Notes under the pieces: generated by a model
The model's input: only the letters and a program-made list of their open reading frames with translations
Databases searched by the model: none
Told to the model about the DNA's origin: nothing
Program-made: the position numbers and the translations under genes
NCBI GenBank assembly: GCA_902595805.1
Contig: CACJRM010000005.1
Location: forward strand, 1 to 64,000
Reading direction: 5' to 3'
Length of the DNA stretch: 64,000 bases
From: an uncultured Alphaproteobacteria bacterium
GTDB lineage: Bacteria; Pseudomonadota; Alphaproteobacteria; HIMB59; GCA-002718135
Part shown: in pieces, positions 46,901-55,707 of the stretch
Layout of the letters: every line of letters starts with the position of its first letter
How positions within the stretch are numbered: the stretch's first letter is position 1

Positions 46901-47202
46901 TTGCAACTAAAGGGACTGCTGAATACTTAAATTCTAATAACATTAAGACAAAAATAGTAAATAAAGTAAAAGAAGGTAATCCTCATGTAGTTGACTCATT
47001 GATTAATAATGAAATTCAGCTAGTAATTAATACAACAAAAACTCAATCATCTATTAGAGATAGCTATAGTATTAGAAGGACATCATTAATGTATAATATT
47101 CCATATTATACGACAATAGCTGGAGCAAAAGTTGCTGTAGATGCTATTGAACATATGAAAACTCAAGAATTCACAATAAAAAGTCTTCAAACTATAAATT
47201 AA
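43972..47202 (+). CDS. carB: Carbamoyl-phosphate synthase, large subunit
   Basis: A 1076-residue subunit with two ATP-grasp halves that phosphorylate bicarbonate and carbamate. I choose ATG 43972 ([14 protein letters not shown]), because the 28 residues upstream of it are carA read out of frame; it also gives the usual length. Half one has [32 protein letters not shown] and [18 protein letters not shown]; half two repeats these as [27 protein letters not shown] and [18 protein letters not shown]-terminal MGS-like domain (about 940-1076) is the allosteric region. Confidence 0.97.
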   Translation: MPKRTDINKILIVGAGPIVIGQACEFDYSGAQACKSLKDEGYKIVLINSNPATIMTDPELADQTYIEPITKEFVEKIIEIEKPDALLPTMGGQTALNVSMELFNNRILEKHGVIMIGANPTAIELAEDRQKFKDAMKEIGLSCPKSYVVNTIEGSKRVKKELNLPLVIRPSFTLGGTGGGVAYDDEGFIDLCNRGLNASPTNQILIEKSVSGWKEFEMEVVRDNKDNCIIVCSIENVDPMGVHTGDSITVAPSLTLTDKEYQILRNASIKVLRKIGVDTGGSNVQFAINPEDGEINVIEMNPRVSRSSALASKATGFPIAKIAAKLAVGYTLDELENDITTTTPASFEPTIDYVVTKIPRFTFEKFVGANSDLTTSMKSVGEAMSIGRSFNESIQKGFNSLEYGLTGFDKPKLDSTDKNTILNELKIQSSQRLLVVGEALRIGITIDQINQITKYDKWFLYQIKTIIDFEKILKEKGLNKDIILYAKKIGFSDSKISSILNLKEKELRKFRNNNDINPVFRLVDTCAGEFSSKTPYLYSTYDWDFENTKFCEAKPTSKDKVIILGGGPNRIGQGIEFDYCCVHAVYALKEKGIETIMINCNPETVSTDYDTADRLYFEPLSAESVIEIYNKEKSNGNVLGVLVQFGGQTPLKIAKEIEEAGIKVIGTSTVAIDLAEDRDRFSEILLKLKIAQPKNAFANSVAQTLEKAEEIGYPVLVRPSYVLGGRAMQIAYDKDNLESFSNEALEVSSNNVILIDEYLENAKEIDVDIIRDKNGTIYVAGIMEHIEEAGIHSGDSACSLPPYSVSKETQNKIIEWVSKIANEINVVGLMNTQLAIKDKKIYVLEVNPRASRTVPFVAKSKGIPVAKIAAKVMVGENLNSILNDYKINELKNFNVKESVFPFNKFDGVDLILGPEMKSTGEVMGIDETFLSSYIKSQIACGNILPSKGTVFISIDNDNKKFIIEIAKKLKELDFNLLATKGTAEYLNSNNIKTKIVNKVKEGNPHVVDSLINNEIQLVINTTKTQSSIRDSYSIRRTSLMYNIPYYTTIAGAKVAVDAIEHMKTQEFTIKSLQTIN

Positions 47203-47242
47203 TTTTATTGACTATAAAAAATAAATAAATCATCATGAGTTT

Positions 47243-47716
47243 ATGAATAAAATTCCTATGACTGCTGAGGGTTATACAAAATTACAAGATGAATTAAAAA
47301 AATTAACTTCTGAAGATAGACCAAAAATTATTGAAGCAATTGCCGAGGCTAGAAGCCACGGTGATTTATCTGAAAATGCAGAATATCAATATGCTAAAGA
47401 ACAACAAAGTTTAATTGAAGGAAGAATTATAGATTTAGAGAGTGCTATTAGTAAAGCAGAGGTAATAGATGTTAAATCTGTTGAAGGTGACGATATTAAA
47501 TTTGGTGCAACAGTTGAAATAGAAGATGATGAAAGTGGGGAAAAACAACAATATCAAATTGTTGGGGAGTATGAATCAGATATTGAAAATAAAAAGCTTT
47601 CAATTACAAGTCCTTTAGCAAGAGGCTTGATTGGTAAAACAGTAGAAGACAATGTTGAAATCAATAGTCCAAAAGGTTTAAAAAGTTATACAATATTATC
47701 AATAAAATACATTTGA
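47243..47716 (+). CDS. greA: Transcription elongation factor GreA
   Basis: A 157-residue factor that rescues backtracked RNA polymerase by stimulating transcript cleavage. The N-terminal coiled coil (1-75) has MTAEGYTKLQDELKKL and the tip acidic region EARSHGDLSENAEYQYAKE, whose Asp and Glu reach the polymerase active site. The C-terminal FKBP-like domain has ITSPLARGLIGKTVEDNVEI. Length is usual. It lies 40 bases after carB, and its stop overlaps the TTG start of the next gene. Confidence 0.96.
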   Translation: MNKIPMTAEGYTKLQDELKKLTSEDRPKIIEAIAEARSHGDLSENAEYQYAKEQQSLIEGRIIDLESAISKAEVIDVKSVEGDDIKFGATVEIEDDESGEKQQYQIVGEYESDIENKKLSITSPLARGLIGKTVEDNVEINSPKGLKSYTILSIKYI

Positions 47717-48666
47717 ATATAGACAATCCTAAAATTTGGTCATTAACTGATGGTTCACAAGGAATGATAAGTCAGACTAAAGGTCTGGCAAATGAATTGA
47801 GTGTGAATGTAAAGGAAATTAAAACTGAAATATTTTTTCCTTGGAATAAATTACAGCCTGGGATACTTCCTATCTTTAATTGGATATTTAAAAATAAGAT
47901 ACCAAATGATGAGATACCTGATTTGGTTATCAGTTGTGGAAGAAAAAGTGTTTACCTATCAATCTATCTTAAAAAAAAATATCCAAATATTATTAATATT
48001 CATATTCAAAACCCAAAAATTTCTTCAAAAAACTTTTCTTATGTTATAGCCCCAAATCATGATGGTTTATATGGTGACAATATAATTAATTCTACTGGTG
48101 CAATACATCATTTTAAACAATTTAATAATTTGAAAAATCATTATGAAATTAATACAAAAAATTTGATCACATGTATTATTGGAGGCGAAAATAATCACTA
48201 TAATTTCTCAAAAGAAAATACTTTAGATCTTTGTAAAAAAATAAAAAAATTAAAGTCTAATAATAATGAAATTTTAGTTCTTACCTCGAGAAGAACTAAT
48301 AAAGAAATTAAGCATATTTTGAGAAAAGAATTGAGCACTACCTCTACATTATGGCTTGGAGAAGGGAAGAATCCATACGAATTTGCTATTTATAATTCCA
48401 GTTATTTTATTATTACTTCTGACTCAACCTCTATGATTTCTGAAGCAAGTATATCTGGCAAGCCAATTTATGTTTATCAATTACCAATGAAGAGAAAAAG
48501 TAAAAGATTTATAAGATTCCATGAAGAATTTAAAAAAATGAATATAACAAGAAATTTTAATACTTTAGATAAATTAGAAAATTGGACATATACGAAACTA
48601 GAGGAAAGCAAAAGAATTGCTGGAATTATAAAAAAAAGAATTATAAAAAGGCAAAATGAATCTTGA
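47713..48666 (+). CDS. ELM1-family (DUF1022) protein
   Basis: A 317-residue protein like the bacterial counterparts of the plant mitochondrial fission factor ELM1, resembling a GT-B glycosyltransferase fold. Recognisable blocks are WSLTDGSQGMISQTKGLA (about 8-25), ISCGRKS (about 75-81), IHIQNPKIS, CIIGGENNHYNFS and the C-terminal ITSDSTSMISEASISGKPIYVY, like a nucleotide-sugar pocket. The biochemical role is unknown. The start is TTG 47713, coupled to greA by a 4-base overlap; the next gene overlaps its 3' end by 11 bases. Confidence 0.82.
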   Translation: MNIDNPKIWSLTDGSQGMISQTKGLANELSVNVKEIKTEIFFPWNKLQPGILPIFNWIFKNKIPNDEIPDLVISCGRKSVYLSIYLKKKYPNIINIHIQNPKISSKNFSYVIAPNHDGLYGDNIINSTGAIHHFKQFNNLKNHYEINTKNLITCIIGGENNHYNFSKENTLDLCKKIKKLKSNNNEILVLTSRRTNKEIKHILRKELSTTSTLWLGEGKNPYEFAIYNSSYFIITSDSTSMISEASISGKPIYVYQLPMKRKSKRFIRFHEEFKKMNITRNFNTLDKLENWTYTKLEESKRIAGIIKKRIIKRQNES

Positions 48667-49276
48667 GAACTTAACTCATGCAGATTTTCCCTTTAATCAC
48701 TGGGTATTTAGTAATTGTTTAGAAGAAGGCGCATTAGATGAAATTTCCTATAGCAATATTCCTTCAGGAGACAGAATGTACGATGGGACAAGAGCTGCGG
48801 ATCATACAGGACAGGGAGTTGATGGTAAATTAAGACTTTTTATAACAAAAAATAATTGTCAAAATTTTCCATATCTAACAAAATTAATTCAGTCTTTACA
48901 AAGCAAAGAAATCGTAAATAAAATATCGAAAATAATTGATAAAGATTTATCAAATTCATACGTCAGATTAGAAGTAATTGGAGATAAAAAAGGATTTTGG
49001 TTAAAACCACACAAAGATATTTCAGAAAAATTAATGACTATGATGGTTTGGGCGAACCCATATAATGAAGCGTCAAATTTGGGAACCGACCTATATGATA
49101 AAAATTTTAAATTAGTTAAAACAATTAAATATGTTCATAATAGTGGTTATTTTTTTTCTTCAGGAGATGATACTTGGCATGGTCTTGAATTAAAAGAAAT
49201 TCAAAAAGAAAGAAGGTGTATTCAAATAAATTATGTTACTTTTAATACAGATTGGCCAGTTGAAAAAAATGCTTAA
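48656..49276 (+). CDS. 2-oxoglutarate/Fe(II) oxygenase-like protein
   Basis: A 206-residue double-stranded beta-helix protein. The iron triad is visible as WLKPHKDI (His119, Asp121) and DTWHGLE (His175), with Arg186 or Arg187 (KERRCIQINYV) positioned for 2-oxoglutarate. The N-terminus DFPFNHWVFSNCLEEG resembles small prolyl-hydroxylase-like or Fe/2OG proteins. The substrate is unknown. It overlaps the ELM1-family gene by 11 bases, suggesting a common pathway, and trxB follows after 17 bases. Confidence 0.8.
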   Translation: MNLENLTHADFPFNHWVFSNCLEEGALDEISYSNIPSGDRMYDGTRAADHTGQGVDGKLRLFITKNNCQNFPYLTKLIQSLQSKEIVNKISKIIDKDLSNSYVRLEVIGDKKGFWLKPHKDISEKLMTMMVWANPYNEASNLGTDLYDKNFKLVKTIKYVHNSGYFFSSGDDTWHGLELKEIQKERRCIQINYVTFNTDWPVEKNA

Positions 49277-49293
49277 ATTATTAATTTAATTAT

Positions 49294-50235
49294 ATGACTG
49301 AAAAAATAGAAAATGATGTATTAATTATTGGCTCTGGACCAGCAGGCTATACTGCTGCAATCTATGCAGCAAGAGCAAATTTAAAACCGCATTTAGTTTC
49401 AGGTTTAGAACCAGGGGGTCAGCTAACTATCACTACAGATGTAGAAAACTATCCAGGATTTGAAAATGTAATTCAGGGTCCTTGGCTTATGGAACAAATG
49501 AAAGAACAAGCAATAAAAGTAGGGACTATCTTTCACAATGATATTGTAACTTCAGTTGATTTTAAAAAAAATCCATTTACTTCCAAAACTGAGTCAGGAA
49601 AACAATTTGTCTCCAAATCGATAATTATTGCAACAGGTGCTCAGGCTAGATGGCTGAATTTGGAAAGTGAAAAAAAATTTAAAGGATTTGGTATTTCTGC
49701 TTGTGCAACTTGCGATGGATTTTTCTTCAAAGATCAGCAAGTAGCAGTGATTGGTGGAGGTAATAGTGCAGTAGAGGAAGCAATGTTTTTGACTAAATTT
49801 GCTTCAAAGGTTTTGTTAATCCATAGAAGAGATAGTTTACGAGCTGAAAAAATTTTACAAGAAAGACTATTTAACAATAAAAAAATTGAAGTAATTTGGA
49901 ATAGTAAGGTTTCTGAGTTCGTTGGAGAAGAAAATCCAAATACATTAAAAAAAATTATTTTAGAGAACACATTAGACGGAATTAAATCAACTATAGATGT
50001 GAATGGTGCTTTTATAGCAATAGGGCATGATCCCGCTACTTCACTTTTTATAGATAAGTTAAAAATGGATGAGGAAAATTATATAATTACTAAACCTGAT
50101 AGTACTGAAACAAGTATTAAGGGAGTCTTTGCAGCAGGTGATGTAAAAGATAAAATTTATAGGCAGGCTGTAACTGCTGCTGGTATGGGCTGTATGGCTG
50201 CTTTAGAGGCTGAAAAATATATAGCAGAAAATTAA
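49294..50235 (+). CDS. trxB: Thioredoxin reductase
   Basis: A 313-residue low-molecular-weight flavoenzyme that reduces thioredoxin with NADPH. FAD-binding GSGPAGYTAAIYAARA (13-28), the redox pair CATC (Cys137, Cys140), NADPH-binding GGGNSAVEEAMFL (about 153-165) and the C-terminal FAD motif GVFAAGDVKD are present. Length is standard. It is convergent with rpmJ; the two stops abut with no intergenic base. Confidence 0.96.
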   Translation: MTEKIENDVLIIGSGPAGYTAAIYAARANLKPHLVSGLEPGGQLTITTDVENYPGFENVIQGPWLMEQMKEQAIKVGTIFHNDIVTSVDFKKNPFTSKTESGKQFVSKSIIIATGAQARWLNLESEKKFKGFGISACATCDGFFFKDQQVAVIGGGNSAVEEAMFLTKFASKVLLIHRRDSLRAEKILQERLFNNKKIEVIWNSKVSEFVGEENPNTLKKIILENTLDGIKSTIDVNGAFIAIGHDPATSLFIDKLKMDEENYIITKPDSTETSIKGVFAAGDVKDKIYRQAVTAAGMGCMAALEAEKYIAEN

Positions 50236-50361
50236 TTATCCCTGTCTTGCTTTCATTCTGGGATTTTTCTTATTGATTACATAAATCCTACCTTTTCTAC
50301 GAACTATTTTACAATCCTTATCTCTAGTTTTGGCAGTTTTTAATGAACATTTAACTTTCAT
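50236..50361 (-). CDS. rpmJ: 50S ribosomal protein L36
   Basis: A 41-residue L36, found by reading the minus strand between trxB and the gamma-glutamyltransferase gene. It begins [17 protein letters not shown] and ends [14 protein letters not shown], matching the longer alphaproteobacterial form. Only two cysteines (5 and 17) are present and the CxxC...CxxxxH zinc set of classical L36 is missing, so it is the zinc-independent type. It stands alone, away from a ribosomal protein operon. Confidence 0.93.
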   Translation of the reverse strand: MKVKCSLKTAKTRDKDCKIVRRKGRIYVINKKNPRMKARQG

Positions 50362-50368
50362 AAAAAGC

Positions 50369-50397
50369 GCTTTAAATTCTGGGATTTGTTTTGTCAA
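50369..50397 (-). promoter_or_regulatory. Candidate rpmJ promoter
   Basis: On the minus strand a perfect TTGACA (50392-50397) and a weak TAAAGC (50369-50374) are 17 bases apart. If real, the start would be within one or two bases of the ATG (50361), giving a nearly leaderless mRNA; no Shine-Dalgarno is visible. The -10 overlaps the small palindrome AAAGCGCTTT (50364-50373). Confidence 0.35.
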
Positions 50398-50418
50398 ACA
50401 TATATTGTCTGAATTAAT

Positions 50419-52005
50419 ATGAGAAAGTTATCTTACCCAGGAAGATCTAATGTTTTAGCTCAAAATGGTATGGTGGCAACATCAAATCCATTAAGTTCTA
50501 TGGTGGCTATTAATGTACTTCAAAAAGGTGGAAATGCTGTTGATGCTGCTATTGCGGCTTCAGCTGTCCAAGCTGTAGTATGTCCAAGCGCAACAGGAAT
50601 CGGAGGGGATTGTTTTGCAATTATTTCGATGAATGGGAAAAAACCAATTGCTGTAAATGGGTCTGGAATTGCTCCTAAAAGAGCAAATTTACAGTTTTTT
50701 AAAGATAATAAAATAAAAAATATTGGTTTAACAAGTCCGCATTCAGTCACTATTCCTGGAGCAGTTCATGCATGGTGCTCTATGCATGAAAAATTTGGAA
50801 GAATTGATTTTAATGAAGTTTTAAATGGTGCAGAAAATTTTGCTAGAAAAGGATTTCCTGTTCATGAAGTTGAAGCTATTTCATGGAAAGAGAATGAAAA
50901 AAAACTTAAAAAAAATTCTAATTCTAAAAGATTATTTTTAAATGAAAATCTAAGTTATAGTTATGGTGAAGTTTTTAAGAATATTCCTTTAGCTAATACT
51001 TTAAGAATCATCTCAAAAAATAAAATTAAAGGATTTTATCAAAGTGAAATAACTAAGGACATGGTGAAAACACTAAATAAACTTGGAGGACTGCATACAG
51101 AAGAAGATTTCTATAATCAAAAAACGTTATTTTCAAAAACAATAACAAATTCATATAGAAATTTAAAGATCCATCAATGCCCTCTAAATAGTCCTGGATT
51201 AGTTGTCTTGATGATGATGGCAATGACTGAGAAATTAAATATCAAAAAATACCATCCTTCAAGTTTTGAAAGATATCATCTTCAAGCTGAAATTTCAAAA
51301 ATATGTTTTGAGGTTAAGGAAACAATATTTGGTGATCCTAATTTTAATAATATAAATATAAAAGATTATTTAAGTAATGAATATATAAGCTCTTTATGTT
51401 CTAGAATAAATAAAAATAAAATTTATTCTTCAAAAAAAGCTTATGTAACTTCTCATCCTGAAACAATATATTTAAGTGTTGTAGATAGAGATTTGAATTC
51501 AGTATCTTTTATTAATTCAATATGTCATGGTTTTGGAAGTGGAATTACAAGTAATAAAACAGGAATTCTTTTTCAAAATAGAGGTGTAAATTTCAGATTA
51601 GAAGATGATCACCCAAACTCAATTGATAGTCAAAAAAGACCACTTCATACAATAATCCCTGGTCTGATTACTAATAAGAATGATCAGACCTTGTATTCTT
51701 ATGGGGTAATGGGAGGACAATATCAACCAATTGGTCAATCTCATTTGATTCAAAATATAATCGACTACAATATGTCAGTACAAGAAGGCTTAGATTTACC
51801 TCGAGCATTTGCTCTTAATGGTATCTTAAATGTTGAAAATTCATTAGATAATAAAATTGTAAAGAAATTACGAAATATTGGTCATAAAATTAAAATAAAT
51901 AAAAATGCTATTGGTGGTGGTCAATGTATAAAAATAGATAGAAAAAATGGAATACTTATCGGGGGTTCAGATCCACGAAAGGATGGTATGGCGATAGGTT
52001 ACTAA
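50419..52005 (+). CDS. ggt: Gamma-glutamyltransferase family protein
   Basis: A 528-residue Ntn-hydrolase of the GGT family that transfers or hydrolyses gamma-glutamyl groups, for example from glutathione. The N-terminal part has [23 protein letters not shown] and GIGGDCFAI. The self-cleavage site aligns as Thr349 in [17 protein letters not shown], followed by CHGFGSGI. The Thr after the nucleophile in E. coli GGT is Ile here. No signal peptide is seen, so a cytoplasmic location is likely, unlike periplasmic GGT. The physiological substrate is not evident. It is convergent with guaC, one base apart. Confidence 0.88.
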   Translation: MRKLSYPGRSNVLAQNGMVATSNPLSSMVAINVLQKGGNAVDAAIAASAVQAVVCPSATGIGGDCFAIISMNGKKPIAVNGSGIAPKRANLQFFKDNKIKNIGLTSPHSVTIPGAVHAWCSMHEKFGRIDFNEVLNGAENFARKGFPVHEVEAISWKENEKKLKKNSNSKRLFLNENLSYSYGEVFKNIPLANTLRIISKNKIKGFYQSEITKDMVKTLNKLGGLHTEEDFYNQKTLFSKTITNSYRNLKIHQCPLNSPGLVVLMMMAMTEKLNIKKYHPSSFERYHLQAEISKICFEVKETIFGDPNFNNINIKDYLSNEYISSLCSRINKNKIYSSKKAYVTSHPETIYLSVVDRDLNSVSFINSICHGFGSGITSNKTGILFQNRGVNFRLEDDHPNSIDSQKRPLHTIIPGLITNKNDQTLYSYGVMGGQYQPIGQSHLIQNIIDYNMSVQEGLDLPRAFALNGILNVENSLDNKIVKKLRNIGHKIKINKNAIGGGQCIKIDRKNGILIGGSDPRKDGMAIGY

Positions 52006-52006
52006 T

Positions 52007-53044
52007 CTATACTTTCCCAAAAGTGTCATTATACTGATTATTAACTCTTACAAATGTAGTACACTTACTAAGCTGCTTTAAGGATGAAGCGCCTACGTAT
52101 GTACAACTACTTCGCACACCTCCTAATATATCTCTAATTGTACTATCTAGCGAATTCTTCATTTGTATTTTAACTTTTTTACCTTCAGATGATCTATAAT
52201 TTGCAAGACCACCATAATGTTTTTCATTTGCCTCTTCAGAACTTGATCCATAAAACTCAATGTACTTACTTCCGTTTTCTTCAATTATATCACCTCCGCC
52301 TTCCTTATGACCTGCTAGCATTCCCCCAAGCATAACAAAGTCTGCACCTGCACCAAAGCCCTTTGCAACATCACCAGGACAGGTACAGCCTCCATCAGCA
52401 ATAATATGTGCTCCTAATCCATGTGCTGCATCAGCGCATTCCATTACAGCACTTAGTTGTGGATACCCTACTCCTGTTTGTATTCTAGTGGTACATACAC
52501 TTCCAGGACCAATACCAACTTTAACTATATCTGCCCCACTTAAAACTAATTCCTGAGTCATATCTGCAGTAACAACATTACCTGCAATAATAGTTTTTTT
52601 TGGATATTTTTTTCTTACTTCTGAAACAAAATTACTAAAATTTTCTGAATAACCATTTGCAACATCGATACAGATAAATTTAAATTTTGGATATTTTTTT
52701 AAAATTAAATTTAACCTATTGTAACTTTCTTTACTTGTACCGCAACTAAGAGCAATTGAATCAAAGTAAATATTTTTTTTATAAATAGTTCCTATTTGAT
52801 TGATATCATGCTGTTTTGTTAAAGCAGTCATTAGTTTGTGAGAGCTTAGTTTTTTTGCAACATCTATTTCGCCAACACCATCCATATTAGAAGCTATTAT
52901 TGGAATTCCTTTCCATGATGATCTTGAGTGTTTAAAAGTATATTTTCTATTCAAATCAACATCTTTCCTACTTTTTAAAGTACTTCTCTTTGGTCTAAAA
53001 AGGACATCTGAGTAGTCAAGTTTAATTTCTTCTTCGATTCTCAT
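52007..53044 (-). CDS. guaC: GMP reductase
   Basis: A 345-residue (beta/alpha)8 enzyme that converts GMP to IMP with NADPH, a purine salvage step. It follows the E. coli GuaC pattern closely: [25 protein letters not shown] at the start, [10 protein letters not shown] (125-134), GNVVTADM, and [11 protein letters not shown] with the catalytic Cys184. [30 protein letters not shown] and TRDILGG-like and SCTYVGAS blocks follow. No CBS domain is present, which separates it from IMP dehydrogenase GuaB. Confidence 0.94.
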   Translation of the reverse strand: MRIEEEIKLDYSDVLFRPKRSTLKSRKDVDLNRKYTFKHSRSSWKGIPIIASNMDGVGEIDVAKKLSSHKLMTALTKQHDINQIGTIYKKNIYFDSIALSCGTSKESYNRLNLILKKYPKFKFICIDVANGYSENFSNFVSEVRKKYPKKTIIAGNVVTADMTQELVLSGADIVKVGIGPGSVCTTRIQTGVGYPQLSAVMECADAAHGLGAHIIADGGCTCPGDVAKGFGAGADFVMLGGMLAGHKEGGGDIIEENGSKYIEFYGSSSEEANEKHYGGLANYRSSEGKKVKIQMKNSLDSTIRDILGGVRSSCTYVGASSLKQLSKCTTFVRVNNQYNDTFGKV

Positions 53045-53106
53045 AAATACATTCGCATATTTGTATTAAATAATTTAGAAATTAAAACAAATATAAATTT
53101 ATATCT

Positions 53107-53988
53107 ATGAACTTAAATACGTTAATAAATGCAAATAAAAGAAAGTTTGATATTGAATTTAAAAAACTTCTAAAAAATAAGCTAGACAAATCAAGTTTAT
53201 CAAATGCAATCTTTTATGGCTCCATGAATGGAGGAAAAAGAATAAGGCCATTTTTAGTAATGGAGTCTGCAAAAATAGCAAAAATTGCATCAAATGATGC
53301 TTTTATTATAGCCTCATGTATTGAATGTATACATTCGTACTCCTTAATTCACGATGATTTACCATCAATGGATAATGATGATTACAGAAGAGGTAAATTA
53401 AGTACTCATAAAAAATTTAATGAAGCTACTGCAATTTTGGCAGGAGATGCTTTACATGATTTAGCATTTGAATTGATCTCAGGAAATTTTAAAAATAAAA
53501 ATGTTATTTCTAGATTAAATTTAATAAATTATCTTTCTTTGTGTATTGGACATAAAGGATTAGCTCTTGGTCAAGCTTTAGATTTAGAATATGAAAATAA
53601 AAAGTTATCTAAAAATAAAATTTTAGATATGTATTCTAGAAAAACTGGCAAGTTATTTGAATTCTCTTTTTCTGCACCTTTTATATTAAAAGATAAAAGT
53701 AAAATAGATATTCAATTTGCAAAAGATTATGGAATGTTATTTGGTTTGATATTTCAAATTATAGATGACTTAATAGATGAAATTGGAACTTTTAAGAAAA
53801 TTGGGAAAACACCAGGTAAAGATGTTGAGCAAGGCAAAAGTACCTTACTAAAATTAATTGGTGAAAAACAAGTTACTGATTTATGTAATAACAAAATTAA
53901 TACTTTTGTAAAAAAATATAAAAATAAAATAAGACAATACCCTATACTAATAAAAATGCTAAAATTTGGAATGGATAGACTAAATTAA
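53107..53988 (+). CDS. ispA: Farnesyl/geranyl diphosphate synthase
   Basis: A 293-residue trans-isoprenyl diphosphate synthase that condenses isopentenyl diphosphate units for quinones and undecaprenyl phosphate. GGKRIRPFL (42-50) binds diphosphate. The first Asp-rich motif is DDLPSMD (83-89, the bacterial DDx4D type), and the second is FQIIDDLID with KTPGKDVEQGKSTL following. Length suits FPP synthase. The usual neighbours xseB and dxs are absent. Its 3' end overlaps the convergent DUF2177 gene by 4 bases. Confidence 0.92.
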   Translation: MNLNTLINANKRKFDIEFKKLLKNKLDKSSLSNAIFYGSMNGGKRIRPFLVMESAKIAKIASNDAFIIASCIECIHSYSLIHDDLPSMDNDDYRRGKLSTHKKFNEATAILAGDALHDLAFELISGNFKNKNVISRLNLINYLSLCIGHKGLALGQALDLEYENKKLSKNKILDMYSRKTGKLFEFSFSAPFILKDKSKIDIQFAKDYGMLFGLIFQIIDDLIDEIGTFKKIGKTPGKDVEQGKSTLLKLIGEKQVTDLCNNKINTFVKKYKNKIRQYPILIKMLKFGMDRLN

Positions 53989-54428
53989 AAATGTACTATT
54001 TTTTTTGCTAAATATAATCCAGATGTAGCTGATACAGCTGTCAATGATCCACCCCAGAACATATCTACAAAAGTAACGGTTGGTGACCATCCTTTAAGCA
54101 CTGCCATATTTGTTAAGTTATATGTGCCATATGCAACCAAACCAAATATGAAGCCGGTGTACAATGTTTTCATTAAGTTACCAGATTCAACACAAGGTTG
54201 AATTACAACCAGGGACATACCAAAAACATATAATATATAAAAAAGAGCAGCAGCCCAAATTACAGGCTTATCAGCTAGTAAATTACCTATAAGAGGTCTA
54301 TAAAAAGACTTTGTAGCAAAGCTTAGCCAAATTACGTCTATAATTAAGAAAATTAATGAGGCAATTAGAGTGGCTACTATTAAACATTTAAACATATTAT
54401 ATAAATATATCATATTATTAAATTTCAA
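53985..54428 (-). CDS. DUF2177 family membrane protein
   Basis: A 147-residue inner-membrane protein with about four helices. Family blocks are IIDVIWLSFATKSFYRPLIGNLL (about 27-49), FYILYVFGMSLVVIQP, GFIFGLVAYGTYNLTNMAVLKGWS and FVDMFWGG. An internal start at Met12 is possible, since the first 11 residues are not part of the domain. No function is known for the family. It lies downstream of tRNA-Val on the same strand, 21 bases away. Confidence 0.87.
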   Translation of the reverse strand: MKFNNMIYLYNMFKCLIVATLIASLIFLIIDVIWLSFATKSFYRPLIGNLLADKPVIWAAALFYILYVFGMSLVVIQPCVESGNLMKTLYTGFIFGLVAYGTYNLTNMAVLKGWSPTVTFVDMFWGGSLTAVSATSGLYLAKKIVHF

Positions 54429-54449
54429 GAATAGTTATTTAAATTTCTA

Positions 54450-54524
54450 TGGTGGGTGTGACAGGGATTGAACCTGTGACCCCTGCCGTGTCGAGGCAGT
54501 GCTCTACCGCTGAGCTACACACCC
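54450..54524 (-). tRNA. tRNA-Val (GAC), with an apparent C at position 33
   Basis: A 75-base cloverleaf: acceptor GGGTGTG/CACACCC, D arm GCTC/GAGC, anticodon stem CTGCC/GGCAG with loop TCGACAC, T arm ACAGG/CCTGT with loop TTCAATC, and an encoded CCA. The anticodon GAC reads Val GUC and GUU. The base before the anticodon is C where U33 is almost universal. Read in the usual register the loop has seven bases, so no alternative anticodon is obvious. Confidence 0.93.
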
Positions 54525-54745
54525 AAGAATTTTATTTTATAAAAATATAATATTTGAAATATAATGACTTTTAAAGGTAAAGCAATAATTGAAAGATTGT
54601 ATGATATTTTTAAATTATACTTAATTTAACCCTTTTTAATCATTAATTAAGTAAATAAATTATAAACATATTGATCAATTTTTTATTAAATAATATTCAG
54701 AGTTTAGAATTATTCTTAGAATTGAATATTAATATTAGGAGATAA

Positions 54746-55246
54746 ATGAAGGTAAAAAAAAACAATTTTACAGAAAATGAAATCTCTAAAGCTCTAAAAA
54801 TTTATAATTATTTTATTGAAAATTCGTTCTCTAATTTTGAAGAAAAAAAATTATCTAAATTAAAATTTAATTTATTATTAAAAAAAATTAAAAAAAATAA
54901 ATTACCATTTATTTTAGCAATTGAAGAAAATGAAGTTATTGGATTAGCTTTTGTAAATAAATTTAGAGAAAAAAGTGGATATAGATTTTCATATGAACAT
55001 TCAATCTATGTTGATCCAGATTTCATTAATAATGGTTATGGTAATAAAATACTAAAAGAACTTGTTAAAATATGTAAAAAAATTTCAAAGATTAAAAATT
55101 TGATAGCAGTGATTGGTGGAAAAAATAATTTTGCTTCTATAAAAATACATAAAAATAATGGATTTCAGTATATTGGAACTATAAAGAAAGCTGGTTTTAA
55201 AAAAAATAAGTGGGTTGATTCAATTTATATGCAAAAAAGGTTATGA
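54746..55246 (+). CDS. GNAT-family N-acetyltransferase
   Basis: A 166-residue acetyltransferase resembling the phosphinothricin acetyltransferase group. The acetyl-CoA-binding core is SIYVDPDFINNGYGNKIL (about 90-107), where the Q/RxxGxG/A motif appears as NNGYGN. It is followed by LIAVIGGKNNFASIKIHKNNGFQYIGT and a C-terminal KWVDSIYMQK, as in PAT-like members. The substrate is unknown. A good Shine-Dalgarno (AGGAG, 54737-54741) precedes the ATG. The 221-base region upstream to tRNA-Val has no convincing gene, only a 21-codon frame at 54563-54628 that I do not support. The next gene overlaps by 4 bases. Confidence 0.85.
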   Translation: MKVKKNNFTENEISKALKIYNYFIENSFSNFEEKKLSKLKFNLLLKKIKKNKLPFILAIEENEVIGLAFVNKFREKSGYRFSYEHSIYVDPDFINNGYGNKILKELVKICKKISKIKNLIAVIGGKNNFASIKIHKNNGFQYIGTIKKAGFKKNKWVDSIYMQKRL

Positions 55247-55707
55247 AAAAAGTAAACACTGACAATTTTAAAAAAACACTTAGTAAATTTTCAACAGGAA
55301 TTACAGTTGTATGTGTTAAAAATAATAATTCAATATATGGGAAAACCGTTAACTCATTTAACTCTTTATCTCTTAATCCCCCTATGGTTCTATTTTCTTT
55401 AGGTAATTACTCGTCCTCAATAAAACAGTTTTCAAAAACTAAATTTTTATCAATAAATATTTTATCTAGTAAACAAAAAAAATTATCTGACAATTTTGCT
55501 TTAACTACACCTAATTTAGAAAATATTAAATTTATTGAAGGGAAAAATAAAACAGTAATTATACCAAATTGTATAGCAAATCTTGAATGTGAGCTAATGG
55601 ATAAAATAAAAAAAGGTGACCACATAATTTTTATATGTAAGATATTAGAATTACAATCTAACGATAAATTGAAACCACTTTTATATTTTAATTCAAAATA
55701 TTTCTAG
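55243..55707 (+). CDS. Flavin reductase-like domain protein
   Basis: A 154-residue split-barrel FMN-binding protein. The N-terminal KKTLSKFSTGITVVCVKNN and NSFNSLSLNPPMVLFSLGNYSSS (about 37-59) are the standard flavin-reductase pattern, ending DHIIFICKILEL. Such proteins supply reduced flavin to a monooxygenase or reduce quinones; no monooxygenase partner is adjacent. It overlaps the GNAT gene by 4 bases and is followed immediately by the M23 peptidase GTG. Confidence 0.85.
   Translation: MKKVNTDNFKKTLSKFSTGITVVCVKNNNSIYGKTVNSFNSLSLNPPMVLFSLGNYSSSIKQFSKTKFLSINILSSKQKKLSDNFALTTPNLENIKFIEGKNKTVIIPNCIANLECELMDKIKKGDHIIFICKILELQSNDKLKPLLYFNSKYF

Noticed and set aside
54525-54745. Possible small gene (54563-54628, 21 codons) between tRNA-Val and the GNAT gene
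   Set aside because: Too short, no ribosome-binding site or similarity; the gap appears to be AT-rich intergenic DNA holding the GNAT promoter.
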